Shown: one piece after another, positions 54,601-63,972 of the stretch
How positions within the stretch are numbered: position 1 is the first letter of the stretch
Layout of the letters: each line of letters opens with the position of its first letter
Assembly: GCF_013266695.1 (NCBI RefSeq)
Contig: NZ_JABRXF010000001.1
Coordinates: 512,236-576,235 of the forward strand
Reading direction: 5' to 3'
Source: Hongsoonwoonella zoysiae
GTDB taxonomy: Bacteria > Pseudomonadota > Alphaproteobacteria > Rhizobiales > Stappiaceae
Length of the DNA stretch: 64,000 nt
The notes under the pieces: model-generated
What the model was told of the DNA's origin: nothing
What the model saw: only the letters and a program-made list of their open reading frames with translations
Databases searched by the model: none
Made by a program: the position numbers and the translations under genes

Positions 54601-55113
54601 TCAATTGGATGACAGCCGGTAGGACTTCGCGGGCGCGCCATCCGCCATGGTTTGCCCGACAAACCTGAGCCCGATCTTTTCCGCGACCGCGATCGAGGCT
54701 GCGTTTTGCGGGTGGATCTCGGCGACGACTGTGGAAACCTTTAGCGTTTCGAGAGCGTATCGGAGCACCGGCAGCGCCGCTTCCGGCGCGATTCCCCTGC
54801 CCCAGCACTGCCTTGCGAGCCGCCAGCCGATCTCCGCCGCGTTTTCTTCGCTCTCGACGGGAAGCAGGAGTATCCACCCCAGGAATGCTTCACCCTCTGC
54901 AGCTTTCCTGTCCAGGATCGTCCAGTACCCCATGCCGGGAGGATAGGGATGAGACATACGCTCCAGCACGAATGCACGGTGTGCGTCCGGTTCACCCCAG
55001 GGGCCGGCGACGAAACGGGTCACCAGCGGGTCGCGATCCATCGCAAGACAGTCTTCAAGATCGGAGTGGCATCTTGGGCGCAGGCGAAGCCTTGTCGTCA
55101 GGAATTCGGTCAA
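54601..55113 (-). CDS. GNAT-family N-acetyltransferase (RimJ/RimL-like)
   Basis: 170 residues. Typical starts TTRLRLRPRCHSDLEDCLAMD, acetyl-CoA site RQCWGRGIAPEAALPVLRYA, and HPQNAASIAVAEKIGLRFVG near the C-terminus. Acceptor unknown: RimJ-like members act on ribosomal protein N-termini or small molecules. Follows the pckA terminator and may be transcribed with the molybdenum genes 71 bases downstream. Confidence 0.85.
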   Translation of the reverse strand: MTEFLTTRLRLRPRCHSDLEDCLAMDRDPLVTRFVAGPWGEPDAHRAFVLERMSHPYPPGMGYWTILDRKAAEGEAFLGWILLLPVESEENAAEIGWRLARQCWGRGIAPEAALPVLRYALETLKVSTVVAEIHPQNAASIAVAEKIGLRFVGQTMADGAPAKSYRLSSN

Positions 55114-55175
55114 ATCTGTCTTTCAGGATTTCGCCAGAAGGGAAAACTGTGAGCGAATACACTGAAAAATCGCGC

Positions 55176-55211
55176 AAAAAGCAATGGCCCCGGACGTCCC
55201 GTCCGGGGCCA
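55176..55211 (-). terminator. terminator of pckA
   Basis: Minus strand TGGCCCCGGAC (55211-55201), loop, GTCCGGGGCCA (55195-55185): perfect 11-bp stem, then TTGCTTTTTG. It begins 27 bases past the pckA stop. Confidence 0.8.
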
Positions 55212-55237
55212 CCTTCACAAATCGAAGGCTTTGAACC

Positions 55238-56851
55238 TTATTCCGCCGCCGCCTTGAAGCCGGGGGCCGCGTTCAGCACGCTCGCATCCACATGCGCTTC
55301 GAAAATCTCGAAGTTCTTCACGAACATGTCGACGAGGCGCGCCGCTTGCCGGTCGTAGGCCGCCTTGTCGGCCCAGGTCGAGCGCGGATCGAGGATCGCG
55401 CTGTCGACGCCCGGCACCGAGATCGGTACGGCAAAGCCGAAATTCGCATCCGTGCGGAATTCCGCGTCGTTGAGCGAGCCGTCAAGGGCGGCCGTCAGCA
55501 GCGCCCGCGTCGCCTTGATCGGCATGCGGTGGCCGGTGCCAAAGGCGCCTCCCGTCCAGCCGGTGTTGACCAGCCAGCAGTCGACACCGTGCTCGGCGAT
55601 GAGGTCGCGCAAGAGGTTGCCGTATTCGGACGGATGGCGCGGCATGAAGGGCGCGCCGAAGCAGGTGGAAAAGGTCGCCTGCGGTTCCGTCACGCCTTTT
55701 TCGGTGCCCGCCACTTTCGCGGTGTAACCGGACAGGAAATGATACATCGCCTGGGCCGGCGTCAGCTTGGCGATCGGCGGCATCACGCCGAAGGCATCCG
55801 CCGTCAGCATGATGATGTTCTTCGGCTGCGGCGCGCGGCCCGTTACGCTTGCGTTGGAGATGAAGTGGATCGGGTAGGCGCAGCGCGTGTTTTCAGTCTT
55901 CGATCCGTCGTCGAAGTCCGGGACGCGGGTTTCCTCGTCGACGACGACGTTTTCAAGCACCGTGCCGAAGCGCTGCGTCGTGGAATAGATTTCGGGCTCG
56001 GCTTCCTGCGAAAGGCGGATCGTCTTGGCGTAGCAGCCGCCTTCGAAGTTGAAGACGCCGTCCTTGCCCCAGCCGTGCTCGTCGTCACCGATGAGGGTGC
56101 GCGAAGCGTCGGCGGAAAGCGTCGTCTTGCCGGTGCCGCTCAGGCCGAAGAAAACCGCCGTCTCGCCGGCATCGTTCACATTCGCCGAGCAGTGCATCGG
56201 CATGACACCGCGCCCGGGCAGCGCGAAATTCAGGAAGGTGAAGACCGATTTCTTCATCTCGCCCGCGTAGGACGTGCCGCCGATCAGCACGATCTTTCGG
56301 GTGAAATCGCAGGCGATGACCGTCTCGCCGCGCGTTCCGTGGCGCGCGGGATTCGCCTTGAAGCTCGGCAGGTCGATGATCGTCATCTCCGGCACGAAGC
56401 TTTCGAGCGCGGCCCTGTCCGGGCGGATTAGAAGGTTGCGGATGAAAAGAGAATGCCAGGCGAATTCGGTGACGACGCGAACGGCGATCCGCTCGTTTTC
56501 GTCGGCTCCGCCGTAAAGGTCCTGCGCGAAAAGCTCCATGCCTTCGGCGTGCTTCAGCATGTCGGCATGAAGCGTGTCGAAGTGCTCAGCCTCCATCGCC
56601 GCGTTGTTGTCCCACCACACGGCCTTGTCGGTGGTGCTGTCGCGCACGACGAACTTGTCCTTGGGCGAACGGCCGGTGTGGATACCGGTATCTACCAGAA
56701 GCGCGCCGCCGGCGGCGATCGATGCTTCGCCACGCCGGATCGCATATTCGTAAAGAGCGGGTTCGCTGAGGTTGAAACAGATCCCGGCAAGCCCCTTGAG
56801 TCCCGTTTCCACGATGCCGATGGCAGGGTTTCGAACACCCTTTTCTTTCAT
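55238..56851 (-). CDS. pckA: phosphoenolpyruvate carboxykinase (ATP)
   Basis: Gluconeogenic conversion of oxaloacetate to PEP. P-loop [13 protein letters not shown] near residues 230-242, [14 protein letters not shown], and [27 protein letters not shown] metal- and substrate-site blocks. ATG 56851 gives 537 residues, the rhizobial length; TTG 56893 in frame adds 14 residues and has GGTGG nearby, so it is possible. Ends at a strong terminator. Regulation is likely from the 400-base gap upstream. Confidence 0.96.
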   Translation of the reverse strand: MKEKGVRNPAIGIVETGLKGLAGICFNLSEPALYEYAIRRGEASIAAGGALLVDTGIHTGRSPKDKFVVRDSTTDKAVWWDNNAAMEAEHFDTLHADMLKHAEGMELFAQDLYGGADENERIAVRVVTEFAWHSLFIRNLLIRPDRAALESFVPEMTIIDLPSFKANPARHGTRGETVIACDFTRKIVLIGGTSYAGEMKKSVFTFLNFALPGRGVMPMHCSANVNDAGETAVFFGLSGTGKTTLSADASRTLIGDDEHGWGKDGVFNFEGGCYAKTIRLSQEAEPEIYSTTQRFGTVLENVVVDEETRVPDFDDGSKTENTRCAYPIHFISNASVTGRAPQPKNIIMLTADAFGVMPPIAKLTPAQAMYHFLSGYTAKVAGTEKGVTEPQATFSTCFGAPFMPRHPSEYGNLLRDLIAEHGVDCWLVNTGWTGGAFGTGHRMPIKATRALLTAALDGSLNDAEFRTDANFGFAVPISVPGVDSAILDPRSTWADKAAYDRQAARLVDMFVKNFEIFEAHVDASVLNAAPGFKAAAE

Positions 56852-57265
56852 GATCCCGCGAAGTCCCTGTTCTTGATTGAACGCCTGTTTCAACTTTCCA
56901 CCCGTGCTTACCGGGTCGATCCGCTCCCGTGAGCCGACTGTTAAGTCGCGTCGTTCACTGCCACTAAACTTCTGTTTCGGCTGGCAAAGAACGAAACCGA
57001 TCCGCTGGACGGGAATTTCAAGACGGTAGTTGAAGCGCGAAATAGCAACAAGTCGCCCGAAGGTTGAACCTTGGTAATTAAATCGATTTGATCTACGGAA
57101 TCCTCGCCTGCAAGACTTTTCCTGACCACAATTCGCCTAGTTATCCGCCAATATTTGCGCTTGCTATACGTACCTCATCGTTTTTCGGCGGATTTCCCTA
57201 ATCCCCGCCTCGGGTACGCGGCTGGCCGCAGGGTCGCGTCGCCGGAACGCCCTTCCCACGCGAAT
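56852..57265 (-). other. 414-base gap upstream of pckA with a palindrome
   Basis: No supported gene. The region between the cyclase gene and pckA, both on the minus strand, is less GC-rich than the genes. It contains AAATCGATTT (57080-57089), a 10-bp palindrome with a central CG, inside TTAAATCGATTTGA, resembling LacI/GalR-type operators. Sinorhizobium meliloti pckA is controlled by the LacI-family PckR; a link is inferred only. A 62-codon frame at 56941-57129 lacks family features. Confidence 0.4.
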
Positions 57266-59080
57266 TCAATCGGGTAGGCCGGCTGCGCGCAGATCTGTAA
57301 GAAGCCGCTCGATAAACCGCTCGGATATGAAGGGACGCGGGCCGAAATACCATTCGCGCCGCGCCTCCGCGCATGTATAGCCCGGCCGCAATCTCTCGAG
57401 TTCGGCAAGAGCTTCCTTCGCCTCGTCTCGGCGCCCCTGCCGCCCCAGGATCGCCGCAAGCAGGCGGGCAGGAATGAAGGTGGTGTTAGGTTGGCGCAGT
57501 GCGGTGCGTTCATCTTCTTCCGCCGCCTCCAGGTTACCTGCCTGGTAGTGCGCAATCGCCCGCACGTTCAGGAATGTCCACATGTGCGGGTCGCGCGGGC
57601 TCAGCTGAATCGCCTCATTTACCTCTCGGATCGCTTCATCCGGCCTTTCAAGGAAACAAAGCGCCTGAGCGAGGGCGAAATGCGCTTGCGCGAAGCAAGG
57701 GTCAAGAGCGACCGCTGTACGCAGTTCCTCTTCACCCCTGTCCAATGCGCCGGACAGGGCAAGAGCGCGGCCAAGCGAAACACGTGCCGCCGGCTCCCGC
57801 TCATCGAGCGATATCGCTTGCCGGGCAATGGAGATAGCGTCCGCTATCCGGCGGGGGCGATCCTCCCAACGCCCGTACCAGCCAAGCTGGATATGAGTGT
57901 AGGCAAGCTTGGCATGGGCGAGCGCGAATGACGGATCGAGCGCGATTGCGCGGTCGAACAGGGCCTTCGCGCTTTCCAGATCGCCCTTCTTGAAATGGTA
58001 TAGATGCCAGAGCCCGCGCTGATAGCAGTCCCAAGCGTTAAGGTCGCTGGTCGAACGCCCGCCCAACGCGGCACCTTCGATCGAGCTGAGCTCAGGTTCC
58101 AGCGTTCCCGCGATGATGCTGGCGATCTCATCCTGCAAATCGAATATATCGCTGATATCCCTGTCGTAACGCTCGCCCCACAGATGCGCGCCGTCACGCC
58201 CATCGACGAGTTCGGCCTTGATCCGGATCCGGCTGCCGGACCGCCGCACACTGCCTTCGAGCACATAGCGGACGCGAAGTTCCTCCGCGATGCGGCGTAT
58301 ATCGATCAGCTTACCCTTGTAGGCAAAGGTCGAGTTTCGGGCGACAACGAAAAGCCATCGGCATCGCCCGAGCATGGTGATGATCTCTTCCGTGACACCG
58401 TCTGAAAAATATTCCTGCCCGGGATCACCAGACATGTTGTCGAATGGAAGGACGGCGATGGACGGCTTGTCCGGAAAGGACAAGGCGCCGTTTATGCTGC
58501 CGCGAAAACCGCTTTTCGCCGCAGGCGGAATTTCGTCAAGCGCAGCCGCCAAAGCTGCCGCCTTTGCGTTCATGAGGAGATCGAAGACACGGACCGGACG
58601 CTCGATATTCTTGAACCCGATTTCGCCTCGATCCTCGAAGTCGAGGGCCAGCTTGCCGCGCACCTGGTTGCGGACATTGCGCCGCACGCAAACCCCACCG
58701 GCCTTGGCAAGGCGCTCCAGCCTGACCGCGACGTTGACGCCATCGCCATAGATATCGTCCCCCTCGGCGATCACGTCGCCGATGTTGATACCGATGCGAT
58801 AGCGCAGGCGCTGATCCTCGGTCAGATCGGCATCCCTGCCTGCGACTGTCGTCTGCACTTGCACCGCGAAACCGACGGCATCCACGACGCTGGAAAATTC
58901 CATCAGCGCCCCGTCGCCCATCAGCTTGATGATACGTCCGCCATGCTGTGCCGCCTTGGGCTCGATCACGTCTCGGCGATGAGCCTTGAGGCGCTCCAGT
59001 GTCCCGTGTTCATCCGCACCCATGGCGCGGCTGTACCCTACGATATCATATGACAGGATAGCGGCGAGACGGCGTTCCAT
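57266..59080 (-). CDS. class III adenylate/guanylate cyclase with TolB-like and TPR domains
   Basis: 604 residues. N-terminal cyclase domain (1-165): metal Asp D12 (SYDIVGYSR) and D56 (KLMGDGALMEF), K52, and the transition-state residues N116 and R120 in YGDGVNVAVRLE, all intact, so it should be active. Next (about 205-330) is a TolB/FlgO-like region, PDKPSIAVLPFDNMSGDPGQ and YVLEGSVRRSGSRIRI, then TPR-type helices (about 365-560). No membrane helix. ATG 59080 has GGGGAGGG upstream; the longer frame to 59131 lacks one. Such proteins are numerous in rhizobia; input signals are mostly unknown. Confidence 0.88.
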   Translation of the reverse strand: MERRLAAILSYDIVGYSRAMGADEHGTLERLKAHRRDVIEPKAAQHGGRIIKLMGDGALMEFSSVVDAVGFAVQVQTTVAGRDADLTEDQRLRYRIGINIGDVIAEGDDIYGDGVNVAVRLERLAKAGGVCVRRNVRNQVRGKLALDFEDRGEIGFKNIERPVRVFDLLMNAKAAALAAALDEIPPAAKSGFRGSINGALSFPDKPSIAVLPFDNMSGDPGQEYFSDGVTEEIITMLGRCRWLFVVARNSTFAYKGKLIDIRRIAEELRVRYVLEGSVRRSGSRIRIKAELVDGRDGAHLWGERYDRDISDIFDLQDEIASIIAGTLEPELSSIEGAALGGRSTSDLNAWDCYQRGLWHLYHFKKGDLESAKALFDRAIALDPSFALAHAKLAYTHIQLGWYGRWEDRPRRIADAISIARQAISLDEREPAARVSLGRALALSGALDRGEEELRTAVALDPCFAQAHFALAQALCFLERPDEAIREVNEAIQLSPRDPHMWTFLNVRAIAHYQAGNLEAAEEDERTALRQPNTTFIPARLLAAILGRQGRRDEAKEALAELERLRPGYTCAEARREWYFGPRPFISERFIERLLTDLRAAGLPD

Positions 59081-59345
59081 CGGAACCCTCCCCTGCGACG
59101 GATCATAATCCGGGTGGCCCTCGAAATCCATGCTGTTAGGCAGTATTTACAGGGTATCAGCCATCTGATTCGGATGATGGGAGACGTAAAAATGTCGATT
59201 TTTGCGCAGGTCTAAGGACTTGCACTTCGGTGGCCGGCAGCATGCTTCCTTCGATATTGAAAACAAATTGATGTGACAGCCGCGCCAGCTATGGCTAACC
59301 CTCGCGCTCCCCTTGGTCGCCCGGGCATTTCTCCAGCGAGGCTTC

Positions 59346-60725
59346 ATGACATTGACAGCCGGCGATCGGCCGATCCCGATCGGCCATCATATCCGCCGTA
59401 CGTTCGCGCTCGCCGCGCCGATCATCCTGGCCCGGGCCGGCATCATCGTGATCACGACGGTCGATACGATCATGACCGGCTGGGCCGGAGCGGATGAGCT
59501 TGCCTACCTCGCTCTTGCCCTCGCCACACAAGTAAGCTTGATGATGGTCGCGATCGGAGCCTTGCAGGCCGCTGCCGTCATGACGGCGCAGGCGATCGGC
59601 GCCGGTGATGATGCAATGGTCGGAAACGTCCTGCGCGTGGCCCTCGTCCACGCGTTCCTGTTTGCGTTCGCTATCCTGATCATCACACCTTTCTCGCAGG
59701 ATTTCTTCCTGCTGACCGGCCAGAACGAAGATCTTGCAGCCGGCGCGGCGGCAGTCACTTTCGCCTTTGCCGTGGGCCTGCCCGGCTTTTTGGTCTTCAT
59801 GGTCTGCAACATGTTCCTGGAGGCGATCGGACGGCCGAAAGCGGGTATGGTCGTCATGCTTGCCGTCAATCTCGCAAATGTACCGCTCAACGGCGTCATG
59901 GCGCTCGGTTGGGGCGGACTGCTGGAGCCGCTCGGCGCCGAAGGCGCGACATTTGCAAGCTCGATCCTCAGAACGTTCGCAGGGCTTGCGATCCTCGTCA
60001 TCGTATTCCGGAGCACCGCTCGCGGCGGCCGTTTTCTGCTTTCAGCCGGCGCCCGTCAGTGGGCCGATGCGGTTCTTCGCCTCGGCGGGGCGACGGGCCG
60101 TCAGCTCCGCCACCTCGGCCTGCCGATGGGCATCGCCCAGGGTGTGGAAAGCGCTGCCTTCGCGACCGTCGTCATGTTCGCGGGCCTGATCGGCGCCAAC
60201 GACCTTGCCGCCTATCAGATCGTGACGGGCTTCGTCACACTGACCTTCATGATGGCGGTGGGAACCAGCGGGGCGACCGCCATCCGCGTCGGGCGGGCCT
60301 TCGGCGCGGGCGAGCGTGCGGCAATGCGCCATGCCGGCTGGGCCGGCATCGGCCTTGGCGCGCTCTTGCCCGTTCCGGTGATGCTCGCTTTCCTTTTCGT
60401 TCCGGAAACCCTGGCGGGTCTCATCACGGGCGATGCGCAGGTCATCGCGATTGCCGTTCAGGCCTTTGCCGTTGCCGCCTTCATGCTGTCGGGCGATGCC
60501 GGCATGGGTGTAGCGCTCGGTGCGCTGCGCGGGCTCGGCGATGTCTGGGTTCCCACCTTGCTGCAGATCGCCGCTTTCTGGCTTTTCGCAATTCCGTCCG
60601 CCTGGGTAGGCGGTGTCGCGCTCGATCTCGGCGTATCGGGCCTTTTTGGCGGGCTGCTTGCGGGCGTCTGTATTTCCTTCCTGTGCCTTGCGGTCAGGTT
60701 TCAGGTCGTCTCGCGGCGAAGCTGA
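59346..60725 (+). CDS. MATE-family multidrug efflux transporter
   Basis: 459 residues with about 12 hydrophobic helices. TFALAAPIILARAGIIVITT, AIGALQAAAVMTAQAIGAGD and DDAMVGNVLRVAL fit the MatE fold, repeated in the second half (GTSGATAIRVGRAFGAGERA). Uses H+ or Na+ gradient to expel cationic compounds; substrate unknown. ATG 59346 follows GCGAGG. Divergent from the cyclase gene and followed by chvI. Confidence 0.88.
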   Translation: MTLTAGDRPIPIGHHIRRTFALAAPIILARAGIIVITTVDTIMTGWAGADELAYLALALATQVSLMMVAIGALQAAAVMTAQAIGAGDDAMVGNVLRVALVHAFLFAFAILIITPFSQDFFLLTGQNEDLAAGAAAVTFAFAVGLPGFLVFMVCNMFLEAIGRPKAGMVVMLAVNLANVPLNGVMALGWGGLLEPLGAEGATFASSILRTFAGLAILVIVFRSTARGGRFLLSAGARQWADAVLRLGGATGRQLRHLGLPMGIAQGVESAAFATVVMFAGLIGANDLAAYQIVTGFVTLTFMMAVGTSGATAIRVGRAFGAGERAAMRHAGWAGIGLGALLPVPVMLAFLFVPETLAGLITGDAQVIAIAVQAFAVAAFMLSGDAGMGVALGALRGLGDVWVPTLLQIAAFWLFAIPSAWVGGVALDLGVSGLFGGLLAGVCISFLCLAVRFQVVSRRS

Positions 60726-60798
60726 CATCGCCACGCGGCGAACTTCGGAATAAGGTTAACAAATCAAAAATCCATCGCCTGGCGGGATTTCATCGCGG

Positions 60799-60845
60799 CG
60801 ATTGAAGGATCGTGCTTAACGGAATAGTGTCGATTGAAGAAATCG
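60799..60845. repeat. paired CGAT(T) inverted repeats upstream of chvI
   Basis: CGAT-TGAAGG-ATCG at 60799-60812 and CGATT-GAAGA-AATCG at 60831-60845, 32 bases apart start to start (about three helical turns); a third ATTGAAG stands at 60864-60870. They lie 83-130 bases before the chvI start. Possible binding sites for an autoregulator. Confidence 0.35.
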
Positions 60846-60927
60846 CGCCATATTTTCCGCGCAATTGAAGGGCCAAAGGCAAGCATCGATCAGCACCATG
60901 AACACGCACAGACCGAAGGCCCGCACA

Positions 60928-61626
60928 ATGCCGACCATTGCTCTCGTCGATGACGATCGCAATATCCTGACCTCCGTCTCCATCGCCCTGGAAAACGAAG
61001 GCTACCGCGTGCAGTCCTATACCGACGGCGCGTCAGCGCTCGACGGGTTGACGACGCATCCGCCGGATCTTGCCATCTTCGACATCAAGATGCCGCGCAT
61101 GGACGGCATGGAGCTTCTGCGCAGGCTGCGCCAGCAATCCGACCTGCCGGTGATTTTCCTGACCTCCAAGGACGACGAGATCGACGAGCTCTTCGGCCTG
61201 AAGATGGGCGCGGACGATTTCATCCGGAAGCCCTTTTCCCAGCGCCTTCTGGTGGAGCGCGTGCGCGCGGTTTTGCGCCGCATCCAGCCGCGCGAGGCGG
61301 GAGCGGCCAAGCCCCAGGGCGACAAGATCCTCGAGCGTGGCCTCCTCGTCATGGATCAGGAACGCCATACATGCACCTGGAAGGGCGAGCCGGTCACGTT
61401 GACCGTCACCGAATTTCTGATCCTTTTCGCGCTCGCCCAGCGCCCCGGCGTGGTAAAGAGCCGCAATGCGCTGATGGACGCTGCCTATGAGGATCAGGTT
61501 TATGTTGACGACCGGACGATCGACAGCCACATCAAGCGTTTGCGCAAGAAGTTCAAGCAGGTCGACGACGATTTCGACATGATCGAAACCCTTTACGGCG
61601 TCGGCTACCGGTTCCGAGAGGTCTGA
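60928..61626 (+). CDS. chvI: response regulator ChvI
   Basis: OmpR-type regulator of the ChvG-ChvI acid/cell-envelope system that governs exopolysaccharide, motility and host-associated genes in rhizobia. Receiver with D8-D10 and phospho-acceptor D52 ([10 protein letters not shown]), KPFSQRLL signalling patch, and a winged-helix DNA-binding domain (about 140-232, [17 protein letters not shown]). ATG 60928 has GAAGG upstream; ATG 60898 in frame is less well placed. 232 residues. Confidence 0.93.
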   Translation: MPTIALVDDDRNILTSVSIALENEGYRVQSYTDGASALDGLTTHPPDLAIFDIKMPRMDGMELLRRLRQQSDLPVIFLTSKDDEIDELFGLKMGADDFIRKPFSQRLLVERVRAVLRRIQPREAGAAKPQGDKILERGLLVMDQERHTCTWKGEPVTLTVTEFLILFALAQRPGVVKSRNALMDAAYEDQVYVDDRTIDSHIKRLRKKFKQVDDDFDMIETLYGVGYRFREV

Positions 61627-61646
61627 GCGGATCGATGATCCGCGAT

Positions 61647-61675
61647 CGCGCCGCCCTTTCCCGGCGGCGCGGGAG
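61647..61675 (+). promoter_or_regulatory. hairpin next to the chvG ribosome-binding site
   Basis: CGCGCCGCC (61647-61655), loop CTTTCCC, GGCGGCGCG (61663-61671): perfect 9-bp stem in the 55-base chvI-chvG gap. Its last base belongs to the GGGAG (61671-61675) that serves the chvG ATG at 61682. Confidence 0.5.
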
Positions 61676-61681
61676 TAACGA

Positions 61682-63499
61682 ATGGCGGTTGACACCGAAA
61701 CACGCGAGGAAGGCGGCCGGCTGGCGCCGTCCGACGCCGAGCGCGCGGCCACCTTGCGCCGCCTCGGCGACCGACGCGTGCGCCGCCGTTTCTTCCGCCG
61801 CATCGGCATATTTCTCGGTACTTACGTCTTTTCCTCGCTGACGCGGCGCATCGTCGTGCTCAACCTCGTCGGCCTTTGTGTGCTCGTCGCCGGCATTCTC
61901 TATCTCAACCAGTTTCGCGCAGGTCTCATCGATGCGCGCGTCCAGAGCCTGTTGACGCAAGGCGAGATCATCGCCGGCGCCATTGCCGCTTCCGCCTCCG
62001 TGGAAACCGACGGGCTGACGGTCGATCCGGAAAAGCTTCTCCAGCTCCAGGCCGGCGAAAGCGTCACGCCGATTGAAGATTCCCGCCTTCTCGACTTCCC
62101 GATCAATCCGGAACGTGTGGCGCCGGTGCTCCGCCGCCTCATTTCGCCGACGAAGACGCGCGCGCGCATCTACGATCCCGAAGGCATCCTGATCCTCGAT
62201 TCGCGCCATCTTTACGCGCGCGGGCAGATCCTGCGCTTCGATCTTCCGCCGCCCGCGCCGGAGGAGCCTGGCCTGCTCGACCAGATCTGGGCGGACCTGA
62301 AGCTCTGGTTCCGGCGCGGCGACCTTCCGCTTTACGAGGAGATCGGGGCCGGCAACGGGCGCGCTTATCCGGAGGTCGAGGCGGCCCTTGCCGGTTCGCC
62401 GGCAAGCGTTGTCCGCGTTTCCCCGCGCGGAGAGCTTATCGTCTCCGTTGCCGTTCCCGTGCAGCGGTTCCGCGCGGTGCTTGGCTCGCTTCTTCTGTCC
62501 ACGCAAGGCGGCGACATCGACGCGATCGTGCGGGCAGAAAGGCTTGCCATCATGCGCGTCTTCCTCGTCGCCGCCGTGGTCATGGTCGTCCTTTCGATCC
62601 TGCTTGCCGGCACCATCGCCGGGCCCGTCCGCCGGCTTGCGGCAAGTGCGGAGCGCGTGCGCCGATCCATCAAGTCGCGCGAGGAGATTCCGGATTTCTC
62701 CACCCGCCAGGACGAGATCGGCCATCTTGCCGGCGCGCTTCGCGAGATGACGAACGCGCTCTACAACCGCATGGATGCGATCGAAACCTTCGCCGCGGAT
62801 GTGGCGCATGAGATCAAGAACCCGCTGACATCCCTGCGCAGCGCGGTCGAAACCCTGCCCCTTGCCAGAAACGAAAGCTCGCGCGAGCGCCTTTTGGAGA
62901 TCATCCAGCACGACGTGCGCCGCCTCGACCGGCTGATCACCGACATTTCCGACGCTTCGCGCCTCGATGCGGAGCTTGCCCGCGCGGACGCGAGCCCCGT
63001 CGATGTGGCGACGCTCCTGCGCACGGTCGTCGACTTCGCCAATGAGCGCGCCGGGCCGGGTGCCGCCCCCGTCAAGCTCAAGGTGGAGGCGTCGCGCCAG
63101 CCCCATCCATACCGGATCATCGGCCACGACAGCAGGCTTGCCCAGGTCGTCAACAACCTCGTCGACAACGCACGCTCCTTCTCGCCGGAAGGCGGTGTTG
63201 TGCGCATAAACGCAAGGCGCGAGGAAGGTGCCGTGATCATCACCGTCGAGGATGACGGCCCCGGCATCCGGCCCGACGTTCTGGAGCGCATCTTCGAGCG
63301 CTTCTACACCGACCGGCCGGAGGATGACGGCTTCGGCAACAATTCGGGCCTTGGGCTGTCCATCACCCGCCAGATCGTCGAGGCGCATCGCGGCACGATT
63401 TCGGCCGAAAACCGCATGAAGGAAGACCCGCGAACGGGGGAAGAGAATGTCGCCGGCGCGCGCTTCACCGTCCGCCTGCCGGCGGACAACGCGAAATGA
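61682..63499 (+). CDS. chvG: sensor histidine kinase ChvG (ExoS)
   Basis: 605-residue membrane kinase partnered with ChvI. Helix 1 about 55-78, periplasmic sensor about 79-290, helix 2 about 292-315, HAMP about 315-365, phospho-acceptor H376 in AADVAHEIKNPLTSL, then ATP-binding N box (VVNNLVDNARSF), G1 (DDGPGI) and G2 (GLGLSITRQIV). Known in Sinorhizobium as ExoS and restrained there by periplasmic ExoR. The stop overlaps the hprK ATG (ATGA). Confidence 0.94.
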   Translation: MAVDTETREEGGRLAPSDAERAATLRRLGDRRVRRRFFRRIGIFLGTYVFSSLTRRIVVLNLVGLCVLVAGILYLNQFRAGLIDARVQSLLTQGEIIAGAIAASASVETDGLTVDPEKLLQLQAGESVTPIEDSRLLDFPINPERVAPVLRRLISPTKTRARIYDPEGILILDSRHLYARGQILRFDLPPPAPEEPGLLDQIWADLKLWFRRGDLPLYEEIGAGNGRAYPEVEAALAGSPASVVRVSPRGELIVSVAVPVQRFRAVLGSLLLSTQGGDIDAIVRAERLAIMRVFLVAAVVMVVLSILLAGTIAGPVRRLAASAERVRRSIKSREEIPDFSTRQDEIGHLAGALREMTNALYNRMDAIETFAADVAHEIKNPLTSLRSAVETLPLARNESSRERLLEIIQHDVRRLDRLITDISDASRLDAELARADASPVDVATLLRTVVDFANERAGPGAAPVKLKVEASRQPHPYRIIGHDSRLAQVVNNLVDNARSFSPEGGVVRINARREEGAVIITVEDDGPGIRPDVLERIFERFYTDRPEDDGFGNNSGLGLSITRQIVEAHRGTISAENRMKEDPRTGEENVAGARFTVRLPADNAK

Positions 63500-63972
63500 G
63501 CCCCCGGACGCCCCCTGAAACCATTCACGCCACCTGCGTGGTCATCGGGTCGGCCGGCGTGCTGATTCGCGGATCGTCGGGAAGCGGCAAATCGAACCTC
63601 GGCGAGGAACTCGTCGACCGCGCGACGGCGCGCGGGCGCTTCGCGGCCTTCGTTTCCGACGACTATTGCCTGGGCGAGGCGGTGAACGGCCGCCTCGTCG
63701 TGCGCCCGCCCGAACCTCTGGAAGGCCTTTGGGAAAGGCGCGGCGAAGGCATCGTGCGCGTTTCCCATGAACCTGCGGCGGTCGCCCGCCTCGTGGTTGA
63801 CCTGGCACCGGTCGGCGAAATCGACCGTCTGCCGGAACAAGGCCACGGCCGCGAGGAAATACTGGGCGTGAAACTGCCCGTCATCCGCCTGCCCGAGGGG
63901 CGCGAAAGCCTGGATGCGCGCCGGGTCCTACGCTGGGTCTTCGAAGGTCCTCCACAGCTTGTGGAGGGATAA
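63496..63972 (+). CDS. hprK: HPr kinase/phosphorylase, short alphaproteobacterial form
   Basis: 158 residues, only the kinase core of the longer Gram-positive enzyme. Walker A RGSSGSGKSN with GSSGSGKS at 26-33, VSDDYCL, and the C-terminal HGREEILGVKLPVIRLPEGR signature. Phosphorylates HPr of the nitrogen-type PTS, which in rhizobia communicates with carbon control and ChvG-ChvI. Complete: stop at 63970-63972; the PTS genes normally next lie outside the window. Confidence 0.9.
   Translation: MSPRTPPETIHATCVVIGSAGVLIRGSSGSGKSNLGEELVDRATARGRFAAFVSDDYCLGEAVNGRLVVRPPEPLEGLWERRGEGIVRVSHEPAAVARLVVDLAPVGEIDRLPEQGHGREEILGVKLPVIRLPEGRESLDARRVLRWVFEGPPQLVEG

Noticed and set aside
56941-57129. 62-codon minus-strand frame upstream of pckA
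   Set aside because: No clear Shine-Dalgarno, low-complexity Ser/Leu content, and it covers the likely control region of pckA.
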